The notes under the pieces are model-generated. The model worked only from the letters and a program-made list of their open reading frames with translations. It ran no database searches and was not told the DNA's origin. Position numbers and translations under genes: made by a program. This document shows positions 9,914 to 17,161 of a DNA stretch of 48,681 nucleotides, piece after piece (within the stretch, counting starts at the first letter, position 1; each line of letters begins with the position of its first letter). Source of the stretch: Rhizobiaceae bacterium (lineage in GTDB: Bacteria > Pseudomonadota > Alphaproteobacteria > Rhizobiales > Rhizobiaceae); the NCBI GenBank assembly GCA_029212415.1, contig JARGOF010000041.1:1-48681 (forward strand). Direction: 5' to 3'.

Positions 9914-10510
9914 TCAGCCTGTGGATTTGAACGCGTCGTACTCGGGAAAAAACTTCACGAATTTGTTCGGCCAGCTTTTCAGTTTGGGACGTCCACGCTC
10001 CCACTTGCCGTCAAAGCGCAGAGCCAGGTAGCTGATCATGGCCGCCAGTGCAAAATGACCGCCATTGAGGTTTTTGGTCGTGCGGGGAAGGTTTTCATTG
10101 AGGTGGTCAAGGCCGCGTTCAACCTTGGACCACTGGGAGTCGAGCCAGGGTTGATACACTTTCTCTTCAGGGCGAAACCGCCTCTCGTACATCATGGCAA
10201 GAAGACAATCGGTGATACCATCGCTGAGTGCTTCGAGAACCTCTGCCTCGGTGCGCTTGGCGGCGTTGCGCGGATAGAGTTTCTTGCCGCCTTTGCGATC
10301 GAGAAACTGCATGATGGCCCTGCTGTCGAAAACCACTGTGCCATCATCATCGATCAACGTGGGTATTTTTCCCAGCGGATTATGATTGATCAATATTTCG
10401 GGGTTTTCGCCGGTGTTGACCAGGACGGAATCACAGGGAAGCGCACAATAATGCGCTGCCATGCGCACTTTGGCAGAATAGGGTGATGCCGGTGAGTAGA
10501 GGATTTTCAT
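9914..10510 (-). CDS. Glutathione S-transferase family protein
   Basis: This 198-residue GST opens MKILYSPASPYSAKVRMAA, where the Ser in SPYS is the likely thiol-activating residue. GKIPTLIDDDG carries the cis-Pro at about residue 52, and DSRAIMQFLDRK follows as the glutathione-contact segment. The all-helical C-terminal half contains a DAALRFD-like stretch (ALAAMISYLALRFDG). The Met at 10510 is preferred over one 78 bp upstream because it follows GAAGGA and begins the thioredoxin fold directly. It follows the RNase T2 gene by 49 bp on the same strand, so the two may be co-transcribed. The substrate is unknown. Confidence 0.88.
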   Translation of the reverse strand: MKILYSPASPYSAKVRMAAHYCALPCDSVLVNTGENPEILINHNPLGKIPTLIDDDGTVVFDSRAIMQFLDRKGGKKLYPRNAAKRTEAEVLEALSDGITDCLLAMMYERRFRPEEKVYQPWLDSQWSKVERGLDHLNENLPRTTKNLNGGHFALAAMISYLALRFDGKWERGRPKLKSWPNKFVKFFPEYDAFKSTG

Positions 10511-10559
10511 GTCATGTTCCTTCAAAAGTCTGGCAATAATTCGGTATCTGATTGTCTGT

Positions 10560-11234
10560 TCAACGTCCGCGTTGTGGTGGCATCGCAATCTGCTTGCTCC
10601 TGCATGACCGTCTGTCGACTTCCGGGCATGTGCGAAATTCCAGATTCGTCGTCATGCAAATGCGCACTTCGCGCAATCGGCGCTGATCGCATGTCACGGC
10701 AACACCCGTTGCATCAAGGCCGGGATTGTCTTTCATGAATGCCCGCTCGATTTCAAGCGGTGAAACCATGCGGTATTGCCCGGCATCGGGTTGCACGTCC
10801 GGGATCGTAATGTGGTCGCGGGCAGCAGCCACAGTCTCGAAGTAGTCTTGCTGAGACAGGCCGGAGCAGGTGCCGTGTTTTTTCCACTGGTGGCGAATGA
10901 GACCTACGCTGGGCATGATGGTGCGCATTTCTTCTTCGATCTTCCGGTCGACGCGCCCATCATCATTTGCGCAGAATTCCGGATAACCCTTTTCGAATTG
11001 CGGCCACAGCCCGTGGACGATAAATCCATAGGGCCTCGACGTATTGCACTGTTGTCTATTGGCGTTTTCCCCTTCGGCGGCACAGTAACTTGGTGACCAT
11101 GAAAGGGCCAGAACATAAAAATCAAAACCTGTGCCACGCGCTGACGCTTGCGTGCCGGACGGTGTTGATGGCTCGCACGCACTCAAAACAAAGAGTGCTG
11201 CTACGAGCAAAATGCGGGCGTATGAGGACGGCAT
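10560..11234 (-). CDS. RNase T2 family protein, predicted lipoprotein
   Basis: RNase T2 enzymes cut single-stranded RNA with a pair of histidines, usually outside the cytoplasm. This 224-residue protein has a lipoprotein signal (LSAC, lipidated Cys20) and both catalytic regions: CAS1 as FIVHGLWPQ (His74) and CAS2 as RHQWKKHGTC (His115, His120). The family normally has Glu in the second position of CAS2 (HEW); here it is Gln116, coded by CAG at 10889-10887. Several paired cysteines fit a disulfide-bonded periplasmic protein. It starts 12 bp after the upstream small exported protein and ends 49 bp before the GST gene. Activity is uncertain because of the Glu-to-Gln change. Confidence 0.88.
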   Translation of the reverse strand: MPSSYARILLVAALFVLSACEPSTPSGTQASARGTGFDFYVLALSWSPSYCAAEGENANRQQCNTSRPYGFIVHGLWPQFEKGYPEFCANDDGRVDRKIEEEMRTIMPSVGLIRHQWKKHGTCSGLSQQDYFETVAAARDHITIPDVQPDAGQYRMVSPLEIERAFMKDNPGLDATGVAVTCDQRRLREVRICMTTNLEFRTCPEVDRRSCRSKQIAMPPQRGR

Positions 11235-11246
11235 GGGAGCGTCCGG

Positions 11247-11678
11247 CTATCGCACGGACCTGCAGTAGGCACCATTGACGTGCCAGGGATCGAGACCGGA
11301 GATGCAATATTCGACATTGTCTCCGATGCCGGCAAAACCCTGACCGCTTTCGATCAGAAACCACAGGGTGCGTGTGCGCCCGTCATTCATCGTAACCTTG
11401 CCGTGGCAATAGCGCCGCGCTGTGCGTACAGTGTGGCTTGCAGGTGTATATTTGTTCTGGTGGATGTCGTGATATTGGTCAACAGCCAGGCCCCGACGGA
11501 TCACGTTGCGATCCGCGATGGAAAACCGGTGCGATATCGCCCGCAACACCACAGGACTATCGCATGAATTGATTCCTGCCAGCAAAAAGGCATTGGCCGG
11601 TTGCACGGAAACAGTCAAAGTGGCTGAAACGATCGCTGCCGCAAAGACAGCGGCACGCAGAAAAATGTTGCAGATCAT
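11247..11678 (-). CDS. Small exported protein of unknown function
   Basis: This protein of about 143 residues has an N-terminal signal peptide (MICNIFLRAAVFAAAIVSATL, cleavage near PANA). Its C-terminal half is conserved-looking: RTARRYCHGKVTMNDGRTRTLWF, then IESGQGFAGIGDNVEYC. It has about six cysteines in all, four of them after the presumed cleavage site. I do not recognise a named domain. An in-frame Met 36 bp upstream exists, but the Met at 11678 places the signal peptide correctly. The 12-bp gap to the RNase T2 gene implies a shared transcript and both products are exported, so a joint envelope role is possible but not shown. Confidence 0.75.
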   Translation of the reverse strand: MICNIFLRAAVFAAAIVSATLTVSVQPANAFLLAGINSCDSPVVLRAISHRFSIADRNVIRRGLAVDQYHDIHQNKYTPASHTVRTARRYCHGKVTMNDGRTRTLWFLIESGQGFAGIGDNVEYCISGLDPWHVNGAYCRSVR

Positions 11679-11797
11679 AGTTGGCCCCCGAGAGCTCAAT
11701 CGGCGCATTTCCATGGGCCGGAAAACGAAAATCGCATTTCACCGTTGAGGATGATCATCCAACGGCCCGGCGTCAAGCCTCGCCCCGCGAAAATGGG

Positions 11798-12664
11798 CTA
11801 TTTTCGACCTGCGTTGCTTTCTCTTGCGACCCAGAACAGCCTGTGGCTTGCGCCCGATGATTGCTTCAGGCAATCCTGCAAAGTGGGCAGCAGTACCTTG
11901 AGTTCGTTTTCAAGTGTATAGGGCGGGTTGACGATGATGAGGCCTGAGCCGCAAAGCCCCTTGGTCTCCTGTTGTCCCGTGACACTCAGTTCGGCACACA
12001 GGATATTGGGTATCTCCAGCGCGGTAAGCTTCATGTAGAAGTCTACCAGCGGTGCGCCGGCTTTGATCGGATACCAAAGACAGTAAATACCCGAACGCCA
12101 GCGCTGATGCGCCCGCGCCAGACCATCGACCAGGCGGTCATATTCCCCCTCTTCTTCAAAGGCCGGGTCAACCAGCACAAGGCCACGTTTTTCCTTCGGG
12201 GGCAGGTGGGCACCCAGCGCCAACCAGCCATCAAGTGCGATCACCCGGGTCTGAAAATCGCCCTCAAACAGCCGTTTGAGGCGTTCACCGTCCCGTTGAT
12301 GCAGCTCGATGGCCGACAGTCGGTCCTGTTTGCGCAAAAGGCTGCGCACCAGTTTGGGTGAGCCAGGATAACAGGTGATTTCACCATCACCGTTGAGCGC
12401 CCGAACGACCGAAAGATAGGGCTGCAACAAGGCGCTGACTTCAGCAGGGAAGTCGGCTTTCAAAACAAGGTCGATGCCTGTTTTCCATTCACCGGTCTTC
12501 TGGGCCTCGACGGACTTCAGATCATAGAGGCCGATGCCCGCATGGGTATCGATGACCCGAAAGGCCCGTTCCTTCTTTTGCAGATAGGCAACGATCCGCG
12601 CAAGCACGGCATGCTTGAGTACATCTGCAAAACTTCCCGCATGATAAATATGTCTGTAGTTCAC
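11798..12664 (-). CDS. rlmJ: 23S rRNA (adenine(2030)-N6)-methyltransferase RlmJ
   Basis: RlmJ methylates N6 of A2030 in 23S rRNA using S-adenosylmethionine. The 288-residue protein opens MNYRHIYHAGSFADVLKHAVLAR, the near-invariant start of the family. It has a SAM-binding motif (VIDTHAGIGLYDL at about 37-49) and the catalytic N6-methyltransferase tetrapeptide DPAF, in LVLVDPAFEEEGEY at about residue 165. The start codon is GTG at 12664 with GAGG about 6 bp upstream. It is divergent from the molybdopterin oxidoreductase gene with 69 bp between, so their promoters share that gap. Confidence 0.95.
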   Translation of the reverse strand: MNYRHIYHAGSFADVLKHAVLARIVAYLQKKERAFRVIDTHAGIGLYDLKSVEAQKTGEWKTGIDLVLKADFPAEVSALLQPYLSVVRALNGDGEITCYPGSPKLVRSLLRKQDRLSAIELHQRDGERLKRLFEGDFQTRVIALDGWLALGAHLPPKEKRGLVLVDPAFEEEGEYDRLVDGLARAHQRWRSGIYCLWYPIKAGAPLVDFYMKLTALEIPNILCAELSVTGQQETKGLCGSGLIIVNPPYTLENELKVLLPTLQDCLKQSSGASHRLFWVARESNAGRK

Positions 12665-12733
12665 TTCGATCCTCGCTCATACTCAGGATTTCGTAGTATA
12701 GGGTGCATAGCATGTTTGCAAAGCAGGAAGCCG

Positions 12734-14836
12734 ATGAACCAGTTGAAACCCATTCGCACAGGATACACAGCCTGTCCGCACGATTGTCCCTCCACCTGCG
12801 CGCTTGAGGTTGAAATACTGGATGAGCGCACGATAGGGCGCGTCCGTGGCTCGCGCGAAAACACCTATACGGCCGGTGTCATCTGCGCGAAAGTTGCACG
12901 CTACGCCGAGCGCGTGCATCACCCTGACCGGCTGCTGAAGCCGCAGCGAAGAGTGGGCGGAAAGGGCGATAACAACTGGCAGGATATATCCTGGGAGGAT
13001 GCCCTCGATCTGAGCGCCGAGGCTTTTTTGAAAGCGGAACAGCAATGGGGCGCTGAAACAATATGGCCCTATTATTTTGCCGGCACGATGGGGCTGGTGC
13101 AGCGCGACTCGATCCACAGATTGCGCCATGCCCGCAACTATTCGGGACAATTCGACAGCATTTGCACCAATTCCGCATGGACTGGGTTTTTCATGGGCAC
13201 CGGCTCGATGACCGGACCCGATCCAAGAGAGATGGCCAAGTCGGATTGTGTTGTGATCTGGGGAACCAATGCGGTGGCCACACAGGTCAATGTCATGACC
13301 CATGCCATCCAGGCACGAAAGGATCGCGGCGCAAAAATCGTTGTTGTCGATGTCTATGACAATCCCACTGCCAAGCAAGCCGATCTGAAACTGATTCTGC
13401 GCCCCGGCACCGATGGTGCGCTGGCATGCGCCGTGATGCATGTTCTGTTCAGGGACAATCTGGCGGACCGCGATTTCATGCAGCGTTACACGGATGATCC
13501 TGTCGGCCTTGAGAATCATCTGCGGTCAAAAACCCCTGAATGGGCATCCGAGATTACCGGCCTGGGTATCGAGGAGATCGAAAATTTTGCACGGCTCGTG
13601 GGAGAAACGAACCGGACCTTTTTTCGTTTGGGATACGGTTTTGCGCGGCAACGCAATGGTGCCATCAACATGCACGCCGCATCCTGCATTGCCAGTGTCA
13701 CCGGCGCCTGGAAATATGAGGGCGGCGGAGCCTTTCATTCCAATTCGGGTATTTTTGGTCTCGACAAGTCCGAAATCACCGGCGCATCCATGCGTGATGA
13801 AAGCGTGCGTCACCTCGATCAATCACAAATCGGTCGGGTTCTGACCGGGGATGCGGAGGCTTTGCGTCATGGCGTGCCGGTAACGGCGCTGCTTGTGCAA
13901 AATACCAATCCGGTCAATGTCGCCCCCGAACAAAGACTGGTAAAACAGGGCTTCGCGCGGGAGGACCTGTTTACCGTGGTGCATGAGCAATTCATGACTG
14001 AAACGGCGCAGATGGCCGATATCGTTCTGCCGGCCACGATGTTTCTGGAACATGACGATATTTATCGCGGAGGCGGCAACCAATATATCCTTCTGGGGCC
14101 AAAGCAGATCGAACCACCAGAGGGGCCAAGGCAAAATCTCTTTGTCATCAACGAACTGGCGCGTCGTCTGGGTGTCGGTGACAAACCCGGTTTTGATCTG
14201 ACCGCCAACCAGTTGATTGACCGCATGCTGAAAACCTCCGGACGTGGTGATCTGGAAAGTCTGCGGGAAAATCGCTGGATTGATTGCCAGTCGGATTTCG
14301 ACACAGCGCATTTCATCAATGGGTTTGCCTGGCCGGACGGCAAGTTTCGCTTCCGACCACAGTGGACACAATCGGCAGCGCCCAATCGACCGCCCGAATC
14401 CATGGGGCCACAGGGGCCCTACGGCCAATTGCCGCAATTCCCCGATCATGTGTCCCTGATCGAAGAGGCTGATGAGAAACATCCGTTCCGCCTGGCAACC
14501 AGCCCGGCCCGCACATTTCTCAACTCAAGTTTTTCAGAGACTGAATCCTCCCGCAAGAAAGAAGTCCGCCCGCAAGTCATGATCCACCGTGAGGATGCCG
14601 AAGCACTGGGCATTTCAGATGGCGACCTGGTTCGGATGGGTAATGAGCGTGGACAGGTGCGCTTGCACGCCAGACTGGTTGATGGTGTCAAACGCGGCGT
14701 TCTGATTTCGGAAGGCCTGTGGCCAAACCACAGCTTTATCGATGGCGAAGGCATCAATGTTCTGACCGGCGCTGATTGCATCGCGCCCTATGGCGGTGCA
14801 GCCTTCCATGACAATCACGTCTGGTTGGAGCTCTGA
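12734..14836 (+). CDS. Cytoplasmic molybdopterin oxidoreductase with one 4Fe-4S cluster
   Basis: This 700-residue member of the molybdopterin (MopB/DMSO reductase) superfamily has an N-terminal 4Fe-4S motif, Cys14-x3-Cys18-x3-Cys22-x28-Cys51. Typical bis-MGD binding segments follow: DCVVIWGTNAVATQVN, KIVVVDVYDNPTA, LRPGTDGALACAVMHVLF. A C-terminal dinucleotide-binding domain includes NSSFSETESSRKK and GDLVRMGNERGQ. There is no Tat signal, so it is probably cytoplasmic. No iron-sulfur, cytochrome or NADH-binding partner is encoded beside it, so substrate and electron partner are unknown. The Met at 12734 is chosen because AGGAAG precedes it and homologs begin just before the Cys motif. Annotations such as formate dehydrogenase or biotin sulfoxide reductase would be over-specific. 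Confidence 0.92.
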   Translation: MNQLKPIRTGYTACPHDCPSTCALEVEILDERTIGRVRGSRENTYTAGVICAKVARYAERVHHPDRLLKPQRRVGGKGDNNWQDISWEDALDLSAEAFLKAEQQWGAETIWPYYFAGTMGLVQRDSIHRLRHARNYSGQFDSICTNSAWTGFFMGTGSMTGPDPREMAKSDCVVIWGTNAVATQVNVMTHAIQARKDRGAKIVVVDVYDNPTAKQADLKLILRPGTDGALACAVMHVLFRDNLADRDFMQRYTDDPVGLENHLRSKTPEWASEITGLGIEEIENFARLVGETNRTFFRLGYGFARQRNGAINMHAASCIASVTGAWKYEGGGAFHSNSGIFGLDKSEITGASMRDESVRHLDQSQIGRVLTGDAEALRHGVPVTALLVQNTNPVNVAPEQRLVKQGFAREDLFTVVHEQFMTETAQMADIVLPATMFLEHDDIYRGGGNQYILLGPKQIEPPEGPRQNLFVINELARRLGVGDKPGFDLTANQLIDRMLKTSGRGDLESLRENRWIDCQSDFDTAHFINGFAWPDGKFRFRPQWTQSAAPNRPPESMGPQGPYGQLPQFPDHVSLIEEADEKHPFRLATSPARTFLNSSFSETESSRKKEVRPQVMIHREDAEALGISDGDLVRMGNERGQVRLHARLVDGVKRGVLISEGLWPNHSFIDGEGINVLTGADCIAPYGGAAFHDNHVWLEL

Positions 14837-15037
14837 GCGACCGGATATCATATTGATGACTGCCGAGAGGGGGTGCTGACAGCCAATACGCAAAATGTGT
14901 TGCAAATCGATAGCCCCGTGGGAAAACACACCAATGCATAATAATTATTCGCGCATCGGTGCCAAATTCTCATTTGTCGGGCGCCCGTGACACACTCTAG
15001 AGATTTCCCATGTGGAAATTTGCGGGTTGGAAGTGCA

Positions 15038-15841
15038 ATGGCGTTTTTTGAACAGGATGGAGAGCGGATCTATTTCGTGGAGCACGGCTCCGGCAAGCCC
15101 ATCATTTTTTTGCATGGCATCACCAATTCAGGGCGCGCCTGGCTCAATCAGATTCCCGTCTTCGCAAAGGCCGGATACAGGGTCATCGTACCCGATCTGA
15201 TGGGGCATGGCAGTTCGTCACCGGCAACAAAAGTGACAAGCCCGCGCGATATTGCGCGCACGATCATCGCTTTGCTGGATTTTCTGGGCGTTGAAAAGGC
15301 AGATTGCTGTGGCCTCTCGCTCGGCGGTGCTGTCGCGTTGGAAGCCGCCCTCATGCGCCCCCAATTGTTTGATCGTCTCATCATATCCAACAGCTTTGTC
15401 AGCACGGCTTCGCGTGAACTCCAGCAGATGGCCGAAGGCTGGAAGGAGACATTTCGGAAGCAGGACGGGCCGTTGCTTCGTCTGGAGGGGACTTGGCCCG
15501 TGCTTGTCAGTCAGAAATTCCGGCAATCCGATAGGGGGCTTTCGACGTTCCTGATCTGGCATGCGCAGGCTGCCAGGGCTGACGGCGAATCCTATTGTTT
15601 CGTCACCGATGGGCTGGCGCACTATAATCTGTCGGGCAAGCTTTCAGCTTTGCAGCAGCCGACGCTGGTAATTTCAAGCTCCAACGACAAGATTTCACCG
15701 CTTTCGAACAGCACTGATCTTGCCGAACAAATACCCCAGAGTGAACATGTCACGATTGAGGGATCGGAACATATTTCCAATGTGGACAGTGCCGCCCTGT
15801 TTAATCAGATCGTCCTGGATTTCCTGTCATCAAAGGCTTGA
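15038..15841 (+). CDS. Alpha/beta hydrolase (3-oxoadipate enol-lactonase-like)
   Basis: This 267-residue alpha/beta-hydrolase has the oxyanion loop FLHGITNSGRAW at about 26-37, the nucleophile elbow GLSLGG (Ser near residue 92), a probable acid in SSNDKISPLSN and the catalytic His in GSEHISNVD near residue 250. Overall it resembles 3-oxoadipate enol-lactonases and related small esterases. No other aromatic-degradation gene is nearby, so that function is not claimed. The Met at 15038 follows GGAAG. It converges on the LysR gene. It lies just before the catabolic cluster and could take part in it, but no operon link is visible. Confidence 0.88.
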   Translation: MAFFEQDGERIYFVEHGSGKPIIFLHGITNSGRAWLNQIPVFAKAGYRVIVPDLMGHGSSSPATKVTSPRDIARTIIALLDFLGVEKADCCGLSLGGAVALEAALMRPQLFDRLIISNSFVSTASRELQQMAEGWKETFRKQDGPLLRLEGTWPVLVSQKFRQSDRGLSTFLIWHAQAARADGESYCFVTDGLAHYNLSGKLSALQQPTLVISSSNDKISPLSNSTDLAEQIPQSEHVTIEGSEHISNVDSAALFNQIVLDFLSSKA

Positions 15842-15846
15842 TCGGG

Positions 15847-15891
15847 CCTGAGTTGATTGGGAATGACCTGATCCACAATGACTTGATCTGA
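15847..15891 (+). repeat. Degenerate 15-bp tandem repeat, three units
   Basis: Just after the hydrolase stop, three 15-bp units follow each other. The last two share AATGACCTGATC (15862-15873) and AATGACTTGATC (15877-15888), with one mismatch. The first unit (15847-15861) is more diverged, sharing mainly TGA and TTGAT. It lies between two converging genes and has no U tract. Confidence 0.5.
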
Positions 15892-15932
15892 ACGGTGTGC
15901 ACTAACCGATTGCACGCCAAGGGTGCGGCCAT

Positions 15933-16895
15933 TCAGGCTGGCACATTGTTTGCGTCGATTTCGGCGCGCAGCCATTGGCGGAATATCTTGACCTTGCTCT
16001 GGTCCCAATTCTGCTTTTTTCCCAGAAGGTAATAGCTGCCGGCGCTGGCAACCTTTTTTGGCATGGCCCGAACGACAGTCCCGTTACGCAAATCCTCCTG
16101 AGACAGGACCAGCGGCAGCAGGGCCACCCCCTTGCTTTCAGCCGCCGCCTGCAATGTCATGAAAAAATGACCATAGGACGGACCATTTGTCGGATCTGAC
16201 ACAGTCCAATCGATTGCCTTGAAGTAATCCGGCCAGGCATTCGGACGGGTTGCCATCTGCAACAGGGTGACGCGCTCCAGATCGGTCTCGCTGGTGATCG
16301 CGCCATGGGTCCGGGCGTATTCGGGAGACATCACCGCCACCAGTTCGTCATCCATCAGTTCCTCGACCTGCAGACCGTTCCAGCTGTTGGTCATGGAAAG
16401 GTCAATGCGTGGTTTGTCCTTTGAATCGAAATGATCATTCGTCGAGCCGACCCGAATCGCCAGGTCGATTTCATCGCGGTCGAATTCCGCAGGCTTGATC
16501 GAATTGACCAGGTGGACCTCAATTTCGGGATGTTGTTCAGAAAAGTTGAGCAGCCTTGGCATCAACCATTTCACCGAGAAGGTCGGCAAAACCGAAATGG
16601 TCAGAATGCCGCTGCCCCGGTTACTCCATATGCGTGCCGTCGCGCGCTCGATCTGGTCCAGCGCATCATGCAGGGGTGGATAGAGCAGGGTGCCTTCTGA
16701 GGTGAGATCCACGGCACGTGTGAGCCTGCGAAACAGAGCCACGCCCAGATCTTCTTCCAGAATGCGGATTTGTCGCGAGACGGCTGCCTGTGTGACATTC
16801 AGTTCCACCGCAGCTTCGGAAAAACTCATGTTTCGTGCGGCTGCTTCAAAGGTGCGAAGCGCGTTCAATGATGGAAATCTGCGAGCCAAAACCAA
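15933..16895 (-). CDS. LysR family transcriptional regulator (GcvA-like)
   Basis: This 320-residue LysR-type regulator has an N-terminal winged helix-turn-helix (SLNALRTFEAAARNMSFSEA, then VTQAAVSRQIRILEEDLG) and a periplasmic-binding-protein-like effector domain from about residue 95. The FRRLTRAVDLTSEG segment is typical of the GcvA/AmpR-like branch. The frame has an ATG 81 bp upstream, but the TTG at 16895 is preferred because AGGGA lies 5-9 bp before it and the family begins a few residues before SLNALRTFE. It is divergent from the ABC transporter operon, the usual arrangement for a LysR regulator and its target. The effector is unknown. Confidence 0.9.
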   Translation of the reverse strand: MVLARRFPSLNALRTFEAAARNMSFSEAAVELNVTQAAVSRQIRILEEDLGVALFRRLTRAVDLTSEGTLLYPPLHDALDQIERATARIWSNRGSGILTISVLPTFSVKWLMPRLLNFSEQHPEIEVHLVNSIKPAEFDRDEIDLAIRVGSTNDHFDSKDKPRIDLSMTNSWNGLQVEELMDDELVAVMSPEYARTHGAITSETDLERVTLLQMATRPNAWPDYFKAIDWTVSDPTNGPSYGHFFMTLQAAAESKGVALLPLVLSQEDLRNGTVVRAMPKKVASAGSYYLLGKKQNWDQSKVKIFRQWLRAEIDANNVPA

Positions 16896-16920
16896 GCTTT
16901 CCCTGATGCTATAGATAATA

Positions 16921-16946
16921 AAAACTTGTCCATCATAACAAGTTTT
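16921..16946. promoter_or_regulatory. Perfect inverted repeat, candidate LysR operator
   Basis: AAAACTTG (16921-16928) and CAAGTTTT (16939-16946) are perfect 8-bp arms separated by 10 bp, in the gap between the LysR start (16895) and the ABC operon start (17162). Size and position fit a LysR-type recognition site near the regulator's own promoter. The classic T-N11-A spacing is not exactly symmetric here. The rest of the 266-bp gap is AT-rich up to about 16990. It also holds a weaker 5+5 bp dyad (CGGCA at 17099-17103 and TGCCG at 17113-17117). Confidence 0.6.
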
Positions 16947-17144
16947 CTCTCTTGTGTAAGAGGTGTGAACCCACATACTTTAATTTAAGTTGCAGATGTG
17001 AAGCAGGTTGAGGGCCCGGTTTTTCGTCGACAGCAAACCAGTATGGGGATGTTTTATGAACGCAGTTGCCCAGATAAACATGAGAAATGTTGTTGTCGCG
17101 GCACATGTGTGCTGCCGGGCGGGGATCACGCGATGGTCGGTGCC

Positions 17145-17153
17145 TGTGGATAA
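17145..17153 (-). promoter_or_regulatory. Perfect DnaA-box match (TTATCCACA)
   Basis: TGTGGATAA on the plus strand is the exact complement of the consensus DnaA box. It lies 8 bp before the start codon of the ABC transporter ATPase, where the ribosome-binding site should be; no strong Shine-Dalgarno sequence is visible there. A single perfect 9-mer can occur by chance in a window this size. Confidence 0.3.
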
Positions 17154-17161
17154 TCGCTGCC

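Noticed and set aside
17145-17153. Replication origin at the DnaA box
   Set aside because: A single box without an AT-rich unwinding region, further boxes, dnaA, parAB or hemE nearby.
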